Positions 53,614 to 62,917 of a DNA stretch of 64,000 nt are shown piece after piece. Positions within the stretch are counted from its first letter, which is position 1. Each line of letters opens with the position of its first letter. The notes beneath the pieces are model-generated. The model had not been told where the DNA came from. It did no database searches and saw nothing but the letters and a program-made list of their open reading frames with translations. A program made the position numbers and the translations under genes. Origin of the DNA: Mogibacterium sp. (lineage in GTDB: Bacteria; Bacillota; Clostridia; Peptostreptococcales; Anaerovoracaceae); NCBI GenBank assembly GCA_012840975.1, contig DUVP01000010.1, positions 40,853 through 104,852 on the forward strand, given 5' to 3'.

Positions 53614-54507
53614 TTAGTCAGATGTCATGGTTTTAATTATCGATTTCATATCTGTCGGCATACCGGCTTCTATAATGATTTCTTTTTGAGTAACAGGATG
53701 AATAAATTCGATTCTATATGCATGGAGAGCCTGCCTTTGTATCAATTCAGTGCTTCCATCATATAATTCATCTCCTATTATAGGATGACCTATGTGTGAA
53801 AGATGAACCCTGATTTGGTGTGTCCTGCCTGTGTGAAGTGTTATTTCTATAAAGCTATATTCATTGAACCTGGACAGTACCTTGATTTCCGAAACGGCGT
53901 CTTTACCGCCGTTTTTCATTACAGCACGACAAATTGATTCTTGTGAAGGACGACCTATAGGCAGATTAATTTTGAAATGATCTTTTTCAACACGGCCATG
54001 AACTATTGCTAAATATTTTTTTACAACAAGACCGTTCTTCATTTGATTTGAAATATCATTTTGCACATTGGAATTCTTTGCAACTACAATAATGCCGGTT
54101 GTGTCCATATCTATTCTATTTGCAAATCTGATTTTAAATGTCTGATTTGTGTCATCCATATATTTCATAAGCCCGTTTGCTATTGTATGGCTCGGATGTC
54201 CTTTGGTAGGATGAACGACTACTCCGGATTGTTTATTTAAAATCAATAAATCTTCGTCTTCAAATAAAACATCGAGGGGTATGTCTTCAGGTAAAAAATC
54301 ACTTCGTTCCTCAGGCAGTCTGATGCTGATAATATCTCCGGCTTTTGGACGTATATATCCCGGCGAAACATTTCCATTAAGATCAACTAAAGAATTGAAC
54401 TTTATTTTTGTTCTGAATCTTGAGGAAAACCTAAAGTTTTTCCGTAAAAGTTCATGTACTGTTAATCCGACTTCATCTTCTGTAACTATATGTTTATATT
54501 TAACCAT
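53614..54507 (-). CDS. RluA/RluD-family pseudouridine synthase
   Basis: 297 residues. The N-terminal ~60 residues resemble a reduced S4 domain (VGLTVHELLRKNFRFSSR...GDIISIRL). The catalytic motif is NRIDMDTTGI (130-139), with Asp133; the more usual HRLD begins with Asn here. Further family marks are LILNKQSGVVVHPTKGH near 88 and TGRTHQIRVHLSHIGHPI near 226. It likely modifies 23S rRNA or another structured RNA. There is no good ribosome binding site before the ATG; it lies 27 bases after nadK on the same strand. Confidence 0.87.
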   Translation of the reverse strand: MVKYKHIVTEDEVGLTVHELLRKNFRFSSRFRTKIKFNSLVDLNGNVSPGYIRPKAGDIISIRLPEERSDFLPEDIPLDVLFEDEDLLILNKQSGVVVHPTKGHPSHTIANGLMKYMDDTNQTFKIRFANRIDMDTTGIIVVAKNSNVQNDISNQMKNGLVVKKYLAIVHGRVEKDHFKINLPIGRPSQESICRAVMKNGGKDAVSEIKVLSRFNEYSFIEITLHTGRTHQIRVHLSHIGHPIIGDELYDGSTELIQRQALHAYRIEFIHPVTQKEIIIEAGMPTDMKSIIKTMTSD

Positions 54508-54534
54508 TATAAATTGTTTATACTTGATTAATTT

Positions 54535-55338
54535 TTATAAAAGCTTTGAACTGAGCTTTTGCCAATAATCATAATCTTCAAATCTTATAATATGTATCTC
54601 TGTTTCCGATTGTGAAATTTCAACATAATTAACATTGTTAAACTCGTGAGTTTTGCCATCGAAAGAAAGAATAATAGTGCCGTTCGAGCTTCTGCCAATG
54701 CCGGTAATCCTTACTGTGTCTTTTGCAGGAAGAAGGATGCTTGAGTGGAAGCATCTGTATGCATTTGTACTCATCGGTGCTACCGGAGTAAGCTGAAGGA
54801 CATCAAGGTCAGGTGAGACTAGGGAACCTCCCAGAGAATAGTTATATGCCGTTGAGCCGACAGGAGTTGCTACAAGTATTCCGTCTCCTGCAAATTTTTG
54901 TATCATGGTATTTTCAATTGATACCTCAAACTGTGCAATGTGCGAGAATGTGCCTCGTACCAGAACTTCATTAACTCCCATTCTTTTAAATATATTTTTT
55001 TTAGTAAAAATATGTGCTTCAACCGGCTTTACATTTTGAATTATATAACGTCCCTGATCAATAGCATCTATTGCTTCTTCAATTGCATCGGGAGATCCTT
55101 CCTGAAAAAATCCTAAATTACCTGTATTGATACCGATTATAGGTGTTCCCGGAAACCTGCATTTATGTACAAGGCTTAAAAACGTCCCATCACCGCCAAT
55201 ACATACTATTATATCTACCTTATTTGAGTATTCATTTAAAACTTTATGACCTTTTCTAATAAGAATATCAAGTAACTCAGTTTCAGCATAAATAGAATGC
55301 TTGCTGTTATTTCTGAAAACATAGAAATTTTTTGACAT
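54535..55338 (-). CDS. nadK: NAD kinase
   Basis: 267 residues. The diagnostic CIGGDGTFLSL (46-56) and GINTGNLGFF near 73-82 bind NAD and ATP; GDGILVATPVGSTAYNYSLGG near 150-170 is the second family signature. It phosphorylates NAD to NADP. AAAGG precedes the ATG by seven bases. It overlaps neither neighbour but lies three bases from pepF, so pepF-nadK-rluD form one leftward operon. Confidence 0.93.
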   Translation of the reverse strand: MSKNFYVFRNNSKHSIYAETELLDILIRKGHKVLNEYSNKVDIIVCIGGDGTFLSLVHKCRFPGTPIIGINTGNLGFFQEGSPDAIEEAIDAIDQGRYIIQNVKPVEAHIFTKKNIFKRMGVNEVLVRGTFSHIAQFEVSIENTMIQKFAGDGILVATPVGSTAYNYSLGGSLVSPDLDVLQLTPVAPMSTNAYRCFHSSILLPAKDTVRITGIGRSSNGTIILSFDGKTHEFNNVNYVEISQSETEIHIIRFEDYDYWQKLSSKLL

Positions 55339-55341
55339 ATC

Positions 55342-57150
55342 TTAACCTTTCAATAGTTTATAAAGTTCTTCTGTCAGTTCACTAAATGTTGAAAGTGCAG
55401 AAAGAACAGGTTCTTCAGTACTCATATCGACACCTGCTATCTTGAGTAATTCTATTGGATAATCTGAATTACCTGAAGATAAAAAACTTAAATATTCCTG
55501 ACTTGCAGATTCACCTTCTTTTAGAATACGATTAACTATTGCATTTGCAGCGGAATAGCCGGTTGCATACTGGTAGACGTAGAATGACCTGTAAAAATGA
55601 GGTATTCTCGACCATTCGTATTGTATCATATCATCGTCAGACATATGAGGTCCAAAGTATTTCGTATTTAATTTTTTGTATGTGTCATTTAAATACTCAG
55701 GAGTAATTGATTCCCCGCTTTCAACATATTTATGCACTGTTTTTTCAAACTCTGCAAACATAGTTTGTCTGAATAGAGTACTCTTAAATCCTTCCATATA
55801 GAAACTGGTAAAAAATGCTTTTTCTTTATTCGAATCCGCATTATCCAGCATATATCTTATTAAAAGAATTTCATTAACCGTGCTTGCTGTTTCTGCAGTA
55901 AAAATAGAGTGATCCCCATATATATACGGTTGATTTTTTCTTGTGTAGTAGGAATGCATTGAATGTCCGCTTTCATGAACTAGTGTGAATACATCTTTTA
56001 GCCTGCCATTGTAGTTCATTAAGATATAAGGATAGCTGTCATAAGAACCAAAGCTGTATGCCCCGGAAGTCTTCCCTTTGTTTTCGTATATATCGACCCA
56101 TTTTTCGTTTATCAGGCCATTTCTTAGAGCTTCAACATAATCCTTACCTAGAGGAGAAAGTGCCTTAAAAATGAGATTTAAAGCATCTGTGAAGCTGTAT
56201 TCAACATCATCCGGTATGACTAAAGGTGTATATATATCATACATTTTGAGTTCAGGAATTCCGAGAACGTGTTTTCTGATTTCAACATATTTATGCATAT
56301 CAGGAAGATGTTTATGAACTGAATCAATAAGATTATCATATACGGAAGCCGGAATTCTTTCTGGTTTAAGAGCAGCTTCAAGTGTAGAGGAATAGTTTCT
56401 TATAGAAGATATTGCTATATCCTTCTTCAGATTATAATTATATATAGTACTTATCGTATTGTTGAGCTTTGAATACTCTGTATACAATTTATAATATGCT
56501 TTTTTACGCACTTCTCTTGAATTGGATTCCAACAAAACTGAAAAAGTGGAATGTGTAAGAGGGACTTTAGATCCGTTGCTATTCGTAACTTCACCAAAAA
56601 CCATATCGGCATCATTCAATACATTGAAAATCTCATCTGAAGCTTTTAAAGCTTCTCCAAATGAAGAAATTATAAATTCCTGTTCAGCAGTAAGGATATG
56701 TTCTTTTTTTGAAAGGATTTTTTTGAGAAAGAATTCATAAGTCTTCAATCTGTTATCTACTGAAAGATATGAGGTTACTGTTTCTTCCTTTGCAGAGAGT
56801 ATTTCAGGGATTAAAAAAGACATCTTGGCACTTGCTTCTGTTAAAGCAGAAACAGCCTTTCCATATAGAGCTGTATTCTTACTGTTTGTATTGTCTTCAT
56901 CGCGTTTCATATGTGCATAAACATATGCTTTTTCGATAAAGCGTGATGCGGAAACATAAGTATCTAAAGCTTTTAAAAGATTTTCAGAAGAATCCATTAC
57001 AAACGTCTGCATAGACTCAAGCTCCGATGCTTTTTGTAATCCCGAGTTAATGTCAATATTTACAAGTCTTTCATCAGAATACATAGCTTCTATATTCCAC
57101 TTGTATTTTTTTTCTACTTCTTCTCTTGTTATCTGTTTACTTTTATTCAT
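55342..57150 (-). CDS. pepF: Oligoendopeptidase F, M3 family
   Basis: 602 residues. The zinc-peptidase motif is HESGH (392-396), with the third ligand Glu420 in FTAETASTVNEILL (417-430). N-terminal M3 helical domain (EVEKKYKWNIEAMY). Cytoplasmic, degrades oligopeptides of about 7-17 residues. The ATG has GGAG eight bases upstream on the minus strand, within the 67-base divergent intergenic region that carries a symmetrical promoter-like dyad. Confidence 0.92.
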   Translation of the reverse strand: MNKSKQITREEVEKKYKWNIEAMYSDERLVNIDINSGLQKASELESMQTFVMDSSENLLKALDTYVSASRFIEKAYVYAHMKRDEDNTNSKNTALYGKAVSALTEASAKMSFLIPEILSAKEETVTSYLSVDNRLKTYEFFLKKILSKKEHILTAEQEFIISSFGEALKASDEIFNVLNDADMVFGEVTNSNGSKVPLTHSTFSVLLESNSREVRKKAYYKLYTEYSKLNNTISTIYNYNLKKDIAISSIRNYSSTLEAALKPERIPASVYDNLIDSVHKHLPDMHKYVEIRKHVLGIPELKMYDIYTPLVIPDDVEYSFTDALNLIFKALSPLGKDYVEALRNGLINEKWVDIYENKGKTSGAYSFGSYDSYPYILMNYNGRLKDVFTLVHESGHSMHSYYTRKNQPYIYGDHSIFTAETASTVNEILLIRYMLDNADSNKEKAFFTSFYMEGFKSTLFRQTMFAEFEKTVHKYVESGESITPEYLNDTYKKLNTKYFGPHMSDDDMIQYEWSRIPHFYRSFYVYQYATGYSAANAIVNRILKEGESASQEYLSFLSSGNSDYPIELLKIAGVDMSTEEPVLSALSTFSELTEELYKLLKG

Positions 57151-57163
57151 TTCGATAACTCCA

Positions 57164-57197
57164 TATGTTATAATATTATGTCAGAAATTATAACATA
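57164..57197. promoter_or_regulatory. Symmetrical divergent promoter/operator between pepF and the orphan gene
   Basis: TATGTTATAAT (57164-57174) and ATTATAACATA (57187-57197) form a perfect 11-bp dyad with a 12-base centre. Each arm carries TGTTATAAT, an extended -10, reading inward on opposite strands, so the two transcripts would start within a few bases of each other and cross. The -35 regions are weak (TTCATT on plus, TTCAAT on minus). Confidence 0.6.
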
Positions 57198-57217
57198 GAG
57201 GTTGTAATAATTGAAAT

Positions 57218-57727
57218 ATGGACAAGACAGACCTATATATTAAACTGGATATAGAATCTCCTGAAGAGTTCAGGTATTTTGAAAATCTCTCCGCTCTAAT
57301 TGAGGAAGATGATTTTATAGATGAAGATCTTATCAGAGATCTTTTTAATGATATTGATAGAGAGCTTCTTTTGGACTATATAAAGCAGTATTTTGAAGAT
57401 ATTATGAAACATCTGCCTGATGAAGAATCGGAACTTTATATTACTTTCGACTCAATTGCAAGAGTTCTTGCCGGTATGATTAATCCTCAAATGTCAGAAA
57501 ACGATATAGATAATTTGACATTTGAATTTATGAGGTTCAGAAAGTGGTTTACTCTGGATTCTCTCGTATTTGACCGGAATCAGGATTCATATATAAGTAT
57601 TAGAGATTCAGTTTACAATATAATTGCTGCAAAATTTATTGATCAGGAAACAGACTATGATTTTTCAGAAGCTTGTGAGTATCCACTTAAAGGGTATGAA
57701 GTGCGTTTTTCAAGTATGATAAAATAA
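57218..57727 (+). CDS. Acidic protein of unknown function
   Basis: 169 residues, strongly acidic, mostly alpha helical, no membrane helix, no cysteine/metal motif. Repeating features are hydrophobic/Asp-rich helices such as DEDLIRDLFNDIDRELLLDYI near 37-57. I do not recognise a family. It starts 68 bases from pepF, with a poor ribosome binding site (GAGGT 15 bases before the ATG). It is eight bases before dgt, so it leads the dgt-dnaG-rpoD operon. Its conserved place in that operon would be the best clue to a role. Confidence 0.65.
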   Translation: MDKTDLYIKLDIESPEEFRYFENLSALIEEDDFIDEDLIRDLFNDIDRELLLDYIKQYFEDIMKHLPDEESELYITFDSIARVLAGMINPQMSENDIDNLTFEFMRFRKWFTLDSLVFDRNQDSYISIRDSVYNIIAAKFIDQETDYDFSEACEYPLKGYEVRFSSMIK

Positions 57728-57735
57728 TAGAATAT

Positions 57736-58746
57736 ATGTATACAAGAAGAGATATTGAAAAAAGAGAATATCAGATTCTCTCACCATTAGCATCTAAAGC
57801 GGCCGAATCAAAAGGGAGAGAACATCCTGAAAAAATGTGTGAATATCGCACAGTATTTCAAAGAGATAGAGATCGAATAATACACTCAAAAGCTTTCAGA
57901 AGGCTTTTGCATAAAACTCAGGTATTTATAGCTCCGGACGATGACCATTTCAGAACAAGACTCACTCATACTCTCGAAGTAGCTCAAATATCAAAAAGTG
58001 TAGCAAGAATAATAAGGCACAATGAAGACCTTACAGAGGCTATTGCTCTCGGTCATGATTTGGGACACACACCTTTTGGTCATGTAGGAGAAGCTATTCT
58101 TAACAAGGTTCATTCGGGCGGATTTATTCATAATATTCAAAGCTTACGTACTGTTGATCTCATAGAGGATACATTAAGGAGAAAAGGACTCAATTTAACG
58201 TATGAAGTGAGAGACGGTATACTTAATCACAGCGGAGAAGGGGTTCCTTTGACCAGAGAGGGCCAAATCGTTAAAATATGTGATCGAATTGCTTATGTTA
58301 ATCATGATATTGATGATGCGTTGAGAAGCGGTATAATTACTTTTTCTGATCTTCCGGAGGAAAGCATAGAGATTCTAGGCAAAACTCATAGTGATAGAAT
58401 AAATAATCTTATAATTGATTTATGTCATAACAGTGAAAGACATGACAGAGTAGAGCTTTCACCTGTTTTTAATGAAGCATTGTTGACTTTGAGAAGCTAT
58501 CTGTTTTCAAATGTTTATAATTCGCCCAATATACTTGCATCTGTCGATATCAGTCATTTGGAAAATGTGATTAGCCATCTATATGAATATTATTTAATCC
58601 ATGTTGATGAAATGCCGCCTGTATATCAGGAAATCGCCAGCATGCAAGGTGTTGCAGTAGCAGTAAAGGATTTAATATCGGGAATGACGGACAGATATGC
58701 CCTCAATACATATGATAAGCTCTTTGGTAAAAAGAGCAGGGAGTAG
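57736..58746 (+). CDS. dGTPase-like HD-domain phosphohydrolase
   Basis: 336 residues. The HD metal-binding pattern is seen in FRTRLTHTLEVAQ with His78, and ALGHDLGHTPFGHVGE with His107-Asp108. The family converts dNTPs to nucleosides and triphosphate, and such short versions are usually called dGTPase-like. In Firmicutes it frequently sits before dnaG, as here (9 bases). Confidence 0.88.
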   Translation: MYTRRDIEKREYQILSPLASKAAESKGREHPEKMCEYRTVFQRDRDRIIHSKAFRRLLHKTQVFIAPDDDHFRTRLTHTLEVAQISKSVARIIRHNEDLTEAIALGHDLGHTPFGHVGEAILNKVHSGGFIHNIQSLRTVDLIEDTLRRKGLNLTYEVRDGILNHSGEGVPLTREGQIVKICDRIAYVNHDIDDALRSGIITFSDLPEESIEILGKTHSDRINNLIIDLCHNSERHDRVELSPVFNEALLTLRSYLFSNVYNSPNILASVDISHLENVISHLYEYYLIHVDEMPPVYQEIASMQGVAVAVKDLISGMTDRYALNTYDKLFGKKSRE

Positions 58747-58755
58747 ATATTCAAT

Positions 58756-60519
58756 ATGTCATGGAACAGCAGCTTTATTGACGAGCTTAAGATGCAATTA
58801 AATATTGTTGATGTTATCGGACGTGAAGTTGACATCCGTAAATCAGGAGCTAATTATAAAGGTCTTTGTCCTTTTCATAATGAAAAAACCCCATCATTTA
58901 TGGTGAATGAAGAAAAACAGATTTTTAACTGCTTTGGTTGCGGTGAAAAAGGTGATGTTATAAAGTTCGTTCAAAGGTATTATAATTTATCGTTTATGGA
59001 AGCTGTTGAGAAATTGTGTGATGAGTACGGAATAAAGAAACCTGCAAATATGTCATCCAAAGCAGATATAGATTATAGTAAGTACTATCAAATAAATGCT
59101 AAAGCAGGAAGGTTTTTCTATTCGCAACTTACATCAAGAAATAATGTTGGATTAGAATATTTTAAACAAAGAGGGCTTAGTAACGACACAATTCGCAAAT
59201 TCGGTCTTGGTTATGCTCCGAATTCATTCAGGGCATTAACGGATTATTTGAAATCGGAGAATATCCCGGAAGAGGATATTTTAAAACTCGGACTTGCTAA
59301 TAAAGGGAAAAACGGGCTGTATGACAAGTTCAGAAACAGGATTGTTTTCCCTATAATTAATACCAGAAATAAAGTAATAGGCTTTGGCGCCAGAGCAATC
59401 GGTGATAGTATTCCGAAGTATCTTAATTCTTCAGAAAGTGAAGTTTTTATTAAAAAAAACAATCTCTTCGGATTAAACCTTACTAATAAAGAAATCTTAG
59501 ATGAAGACAGGGCAATAATCGTTGAAGGATACATGGATTTAATATCTCTTTATCAACACGGTATAAAAAATGTTGCGGCAACTTTGGGAACCGCTCTTAC
59601 TGATAACCAGGCAAAACTTATTACAAGATATACAAAAAACATTCTTCTTTCTTATGACTCCGACTCAGCAGGTATAAGTGCTGCAATACGCGGAATCGAT
59701 GTTTTAAATAACGCAGGAGCAAAAGTTCGTATTCTTATTTTGAAGGAAGGAGAAGACCCTGATGATTTTATCAGGAAATCCGGAAAAACAGAATTTAACA
59801 AACTTGTTGATAATGCAATACCTGCTACTGATTTTAAGCTGGAAATAGCAAAAAGAGGATTTTCTCTTGATAACAAAGACGACGTACTGTTGTACATTGA
59901 AAGGGTAATTCCTATATTACAAAGTCTCGGACCGATTGAGCAAGATATCTATATTAAGAAAATTGCTGAAGAATATAATGTTTCAGAAAATGCTATTGGT
60001 ATGAGTGTGCGAACAGATACTGATAAACCGAATCGATCCGGGAACAGTCTTTTTATTAAACGAGAACGAAATACACCTCTGAATATAGATGTCAAATTAG
60101 AAATTTCTTTCATATTTTTAATACTATATAACAGAGCATATCTTAAGCGGATAGAAGAGGACGGTATTCAATTTCATACCGATATTGCAAATAAAATACT
60201 TTCGTTTATACAGGCTTCAAACATGGATAAAGAAAAACTCGACCTTGCTCTTATATGTAAAAATCTTGATCCTGATGATGAAAATCTTCTTTTAAGATAC
60301 AATGATAGTATTCATATAGGTCCGGATGATGAAGCTTTCTATAAAGCAACACTCACTGCATATATGATAAAAAAATATAAAGAAGAAAAAACTGAAGTTC
60401 TCAACAGCCTGGCTGTAGCTGAGGTGATGAAACAATCACAAGATATGAAAATATTAGGCTCAAGGCTAATTGAGTTAGACATACTTATTAATGAATTGTT
60501 GGAGGAAAATCATGTCTGA
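58756..60519 (+). CDS. dnaG: DNA primase
   Basis: 587 residues. The CHC2 zinc finger uses Cys38, His41, Cys59 and Cys62 ([11 protein letters not shown]...CFGCGEKGD). The TOPRIM catalytic domain contains [13 protein letters not shown] near 255 and [12 protein letters not shown] near 300. The C-terminal helicase-binding part from about 430 is divergent. It makes RNA primers for replication. Its stop overlaps the rpoD start. Confidence 0.94.
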   Translation: MSWNSSFIDELKMQLNIVDVIGREVDIRKSGANYKGLCPFHNEKTPSFMVNEEKQIFNCFGCGEKGDVIKFVQRYYNLSFMEAVEKLCDEYGIKKPANMSSKADIDYSKYYQINAKAGRFFYSQLTSRNNVGLEYFKQRGLSNDTIRKFGLGYAPNSFRALTDYLKSENIPEEDILKLGLANKGKNGLYDKFRNRIVFPIINTRNKVIGFGARAIGDSIPKYLNSSESEVFIKKNNLFGLNLTNKEILDEDRAIIVEGYMDLISLYQHGIKNVAATLGTALTDNQAKLITRYTKNILLSYDSDSAGISAAIRGIDVLNNAGAKVRILILKEGEDPDDFIRKSGKTEFNKLVDNAIPATDFKLEIAKRGFSLDNKDDVLLYIERVIPILQSLGPIEQDIYIKKIAEEYNVSENAIGMSVRTDTDKPNRSGNSLFIKRERNTPLNIDVKLEISFIFLILYNRAYLKRIEEDGIQFHTDIANKILSFIQASNMDKEKLDLALICKNLDPDDENLLLRYNDSIHIGPDDEAFYKATLTAYMIKKYKEEKTEVLNSLAVAEVMKQSQDMKILGSRLIELDILINELLEENHV

Positions 60520-61792
60520 AAAAAACAAAAAAGATAACGAAGAAATTCTTGAATCGTCAAATCTCGATGATTTTTATATCGATGAAGTGGATGATGAATC
60601 AAAGGCCGATGATGCAACCTTATCCAAGGCTGAATCAGTTGCAGATTTCCTGGTTAAGAGTGCAAAGAATACAGGTGGAGAACTAACTTATGGAGAAATA
60701 GGCTCATATCTTGCTGAAATGAATCTTGATAAGGATATGATTGATGAGATATATGATATTGTTGAAACAAAGGGAGTTACAATTCTTGAAACAAGAGAGC
60801 CATCCAGCAATGAACTTACAGAAGATGACGATTCAGATAAAGATGACAACCTTCTTGATATTGAAGATGATGACGATTTAGATGAGGAAGAAGAAGCAAA
60901 AAAAAGCGGAGTTTTTATAAAACCTACCGGAGAAATAGAGGTAAGTGCAGCATCAAAGAGCATACCGACAGATGACCCTGTAAGGATGTATTTCAAAGAG
61001 ATAGGAAAAGTGCCTCTTCTCACTTCAGAGGAGGAAAGAGAGCTTGCTATCAGAATAGAGCAGGGTGATGAAGAAGCTAAAAACAAGTTATGTGAAAGTA
61101 ATTTAAGACTTGTTGTAAGTATTGCGAGAAGATATCTGAACAGAGGTCTTTCTTTTCTTGATCTTATTCAGGAAGGTAATCTAGGTCTGATCAAGGCTGT
61201 TGAGAAATTTGACTATACAAAAGGATATAAATTCAGTACATATGCGACATGGTGGATAAGACAGGCAATAACCAGATCTATTGCTGATCAGGCCAGAACT
61301 ATACGAATCCCTGTTCATATGGTAGAAACAATTAATAAGCTAATCAGAATCTCAAGACAACTTCTTCAGGAATATGGTCGTGAGCCTACATCTGAGGAAA
61401 TTGCAAAAGAAATGGGTATTACAGTTGAAAAGGTAAGAGAAATCAAGAAGATAAGTCAGGATCCTGTTTCTCTTGAAACTCCTATCGGAGAGGAGGAAGA
61501 CAGTCATTTAGGTGATTTTATTCCGGATGAGGACATCCCTTCTCCTGTAGACACAGCTGCATACTCTATGCTCCAAAAACAACTCAGAGAAGTTCTGGAA
61601 ACTCTTTCTGAAAGAGAAAAGAAAGTTCTTATTTTACGGTTCGGACTTGATGACGGTCGTCCGAGAACGCTTGAAGAAGTAGGTAAAGAATTTAGTGTAA
61701 CAAGAGAGAGAATAAGACAGATAGAGTCAAAGGCTCTTCGTAAATTGAGACATCCTAGTCGAAGCAAGAAACTTAAGGACTATCTTGAATAA
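60512..61792 (+). CDS. rpoD: Primary sigma factor RpoD
   Basis: 426 residues from ATG 60512 (GGAGGAAAATC upstream, overlapping the dnaG stop). Region 1.1-like N-terminus, then an unusually acidic stretch at about 97-135 ([15 protein letters not shown] onward). Region 2 has [19 protein letters not shown] and [19 protein letters not shown]; region 3 and region 4 follow, with the helix-turn-helix [21 protein letters not shown] near 385-405. It recognises the TTGACA/TATAAT promoters seen in this window. Confidence 0.95.
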   Translation: MSEKNKKDNEEILESSNLDDFYIDEVDDESKADDATLSKAESVADFLVKSAKNTGGELTYGEIGSYLAEMNLDKDMIDEIYDIVETKGVTILETREPSSNELTEDDDSDKDDNLLDIEDDDDLDEEEEAKKSGVFIKPTGEIEVSAASKSIPTDDPVRMYFKEIGKVPLLTSEEERELAIRIEQGDEEAKNKLCESNLRLVVSIARRYLNRGLSFLDLIQEGNLGLIKAVEKFDYTKGYKFSTYATWWIRQAITRSIADQARTIRIPVHMVETINKLIRISRQLLQEYGREPTSEEIAKEMGITVEKVREIKKISQDPVSLETPIGEEEDSHLGDFIPDEDIPSPVDTAAYSMLQKQLREVLETLSEREKKVLILRFGLDDGRPRTLEEVGKEFSVTRERIRQIESKALRKLRHPSRSKKLKDYLE

Positions 61793-61793
61793 A

Positions 61794-62507
61794 ATGAGAC
61801 TAAGCAAAAGAATACATGCGATAGTAAACTCAGTATCTCATGGTGAAACTATTGCTGACATAGGGACAGATCACGGATACGTCCCTATGCTTTTAATGCG
61901 AAAGGGTATATCCCCATATGTAATAATGTCTGATATAAGTGAATATTCTCTTTCAAAAGCCAAAGACACATTTAAATCCTGTGGCATAAACACCTTGCCG
62001 GAGCAATTCAGAGTCGGAGATGGGCTAACGCCTATACGACCTGCAGAAGTAGACAATATTATCATTGCAGGTCTGGGAGGAATGACAATAATTTCTATCC
62101 TGAACGAGAATCCTGTTAAAACCGGCACTTTTAAGAAGCTGATACTTCAGCCTCGCAAGCATTCAGGGGAGCTTAGATATTTTCTTTATACAAACGGTTG
62201 GGATATTGTAAATGAATCTTTAGCACCTGAAGGAAAGTTTATATGTGAAATCATAAAAGCGATACCATCAGGTTATAAAAGTAGAGAGCCATTGTATAAT
62301 AAAGATGATATAAGATGGAGTTATCCTGTATCTTTTTTAAATGCAGATGCGCAACTCATTAAACAAAAGCTTACCTACAAACTAAAGACTATTAATGAAG
62401 GTATATCAAACCTCTCAAAGAGTCATGATGATAAAACCGATACGATAGCTAAGCTTTATAGAGATAAAATCTATATTATCGATTTATTAACTATGTTAAA
62501 ATCATAA
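61794..62507 (+). CDS. trmK: tRNA (adenine22-N1)-methyltransferase TrmK
   Basis: 237 residues from ATG 61794, which matches the family start MxLSKRI. A TTG at 61785, overlapping the rpoD stop and with AAGGA five bases upstream, is a real alternative. The SAM-binding motif is IADIGTDHGYVP near 24-35, and the catalytic region includes IIAGLGGMTI near 93. It methylates A22 of tRNA. The promoter of rnpB lies in its last codons. Confidence 0.88.
   Translation: MRLSKRIHAIVNSVSHGETIADIGTDHGYVPMLLMRKGISPYVIMSDISEYSLSKAKDTFKSCGINTLPEQFRVGDGLTPIRPAEVDNIIIAGLGGMTIISILNENPVKTGTFKKLILQPRKHSGELRYFLYTNGWDIVNESLAPEGKFICEIIKAIPSGYKSREPLYNKDDIRWSYPVSFLNADAQLIKQKLTYKLKTINEGISNLSKSHDDKTDTIAKLYRDKIYIIDLLTMLKS
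62494..62502 (+). promoter_or_regulatory. Extended -10 promoter of rnpB inside the end of trmK
   Basis: TGTTAAAAT at 62494-62502 lies in the last codons of trmK; transcription from near 62509 would start about 12 bases before the mature RNase P RNA 5' end. No good -35 is seen. Confidence 0.4.
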
Positions 62508-62520
62508 TCAAAATAATATA

Positions 62521-62862
62521 TTGGGTAGACCAGACGATCGCGTGCAATGCATGAGGAAAGTCCGGGCTCCAAAGGGCAAGGATGACGGATAACGTCCGCC
62601 GTAGGTAACTATAGGGAAAGTGCAACAGAAACATTCCGCCGAAACGGGTAATGCCGTGGTAAGGTTGAAATGGTGAGGTAAGAGCTCACCGGTGTCATGG
62701 AGACATGACAGCCGTGTAAACCCCATCCGGAGCAAGACTAAATGGGCATTTTGTGGTATTGCCCGTACCCGCCCGCAGGTAAGTCGCATGATGCTGTAAG
62801 TAATTACAGTACAAGATGGATGATCGTTTAATACAGAACCCGGCTTATGGTCTACCCGGTAT
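62521..62862 (+). ncRNA. rnpB: RNase P RNA, class A
   Basis: The universal RNase P cores are clear: GAGGAAAGTCCGGGCTCC (from 62550) and AGGGAAAGTGCAACAGAAA (from 62613) in the 5' half, and GGATGATCG with ACAGAACCCGGCTTATGG in the 3' half. Helix P1 is GGGTAGACC (62523-62531) with GGTCTACCC (62849-62857). The layout is the ancestral class A rather than the Bacillus class B. The RNA cleaves 5' leaders from pre-tRNA with RnpA. A run of T at 62863-62869 ends it. The complementary-strand open frame here is an artefact. Confidence 0.95.
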
Positions 62863-62917
62863 TTTTTTCAATTTAATGTTTTCATATTAAGAGATCTTAA
62901 AAGGAGAAGGTATACAA

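Noticed and set aside
62508..62789. Minus-strand open frame of 93 codons after trmK
   Set aside because: It is the complement of RNase P RNA, whose conserved core and P1 helix are clear on the plus strand.
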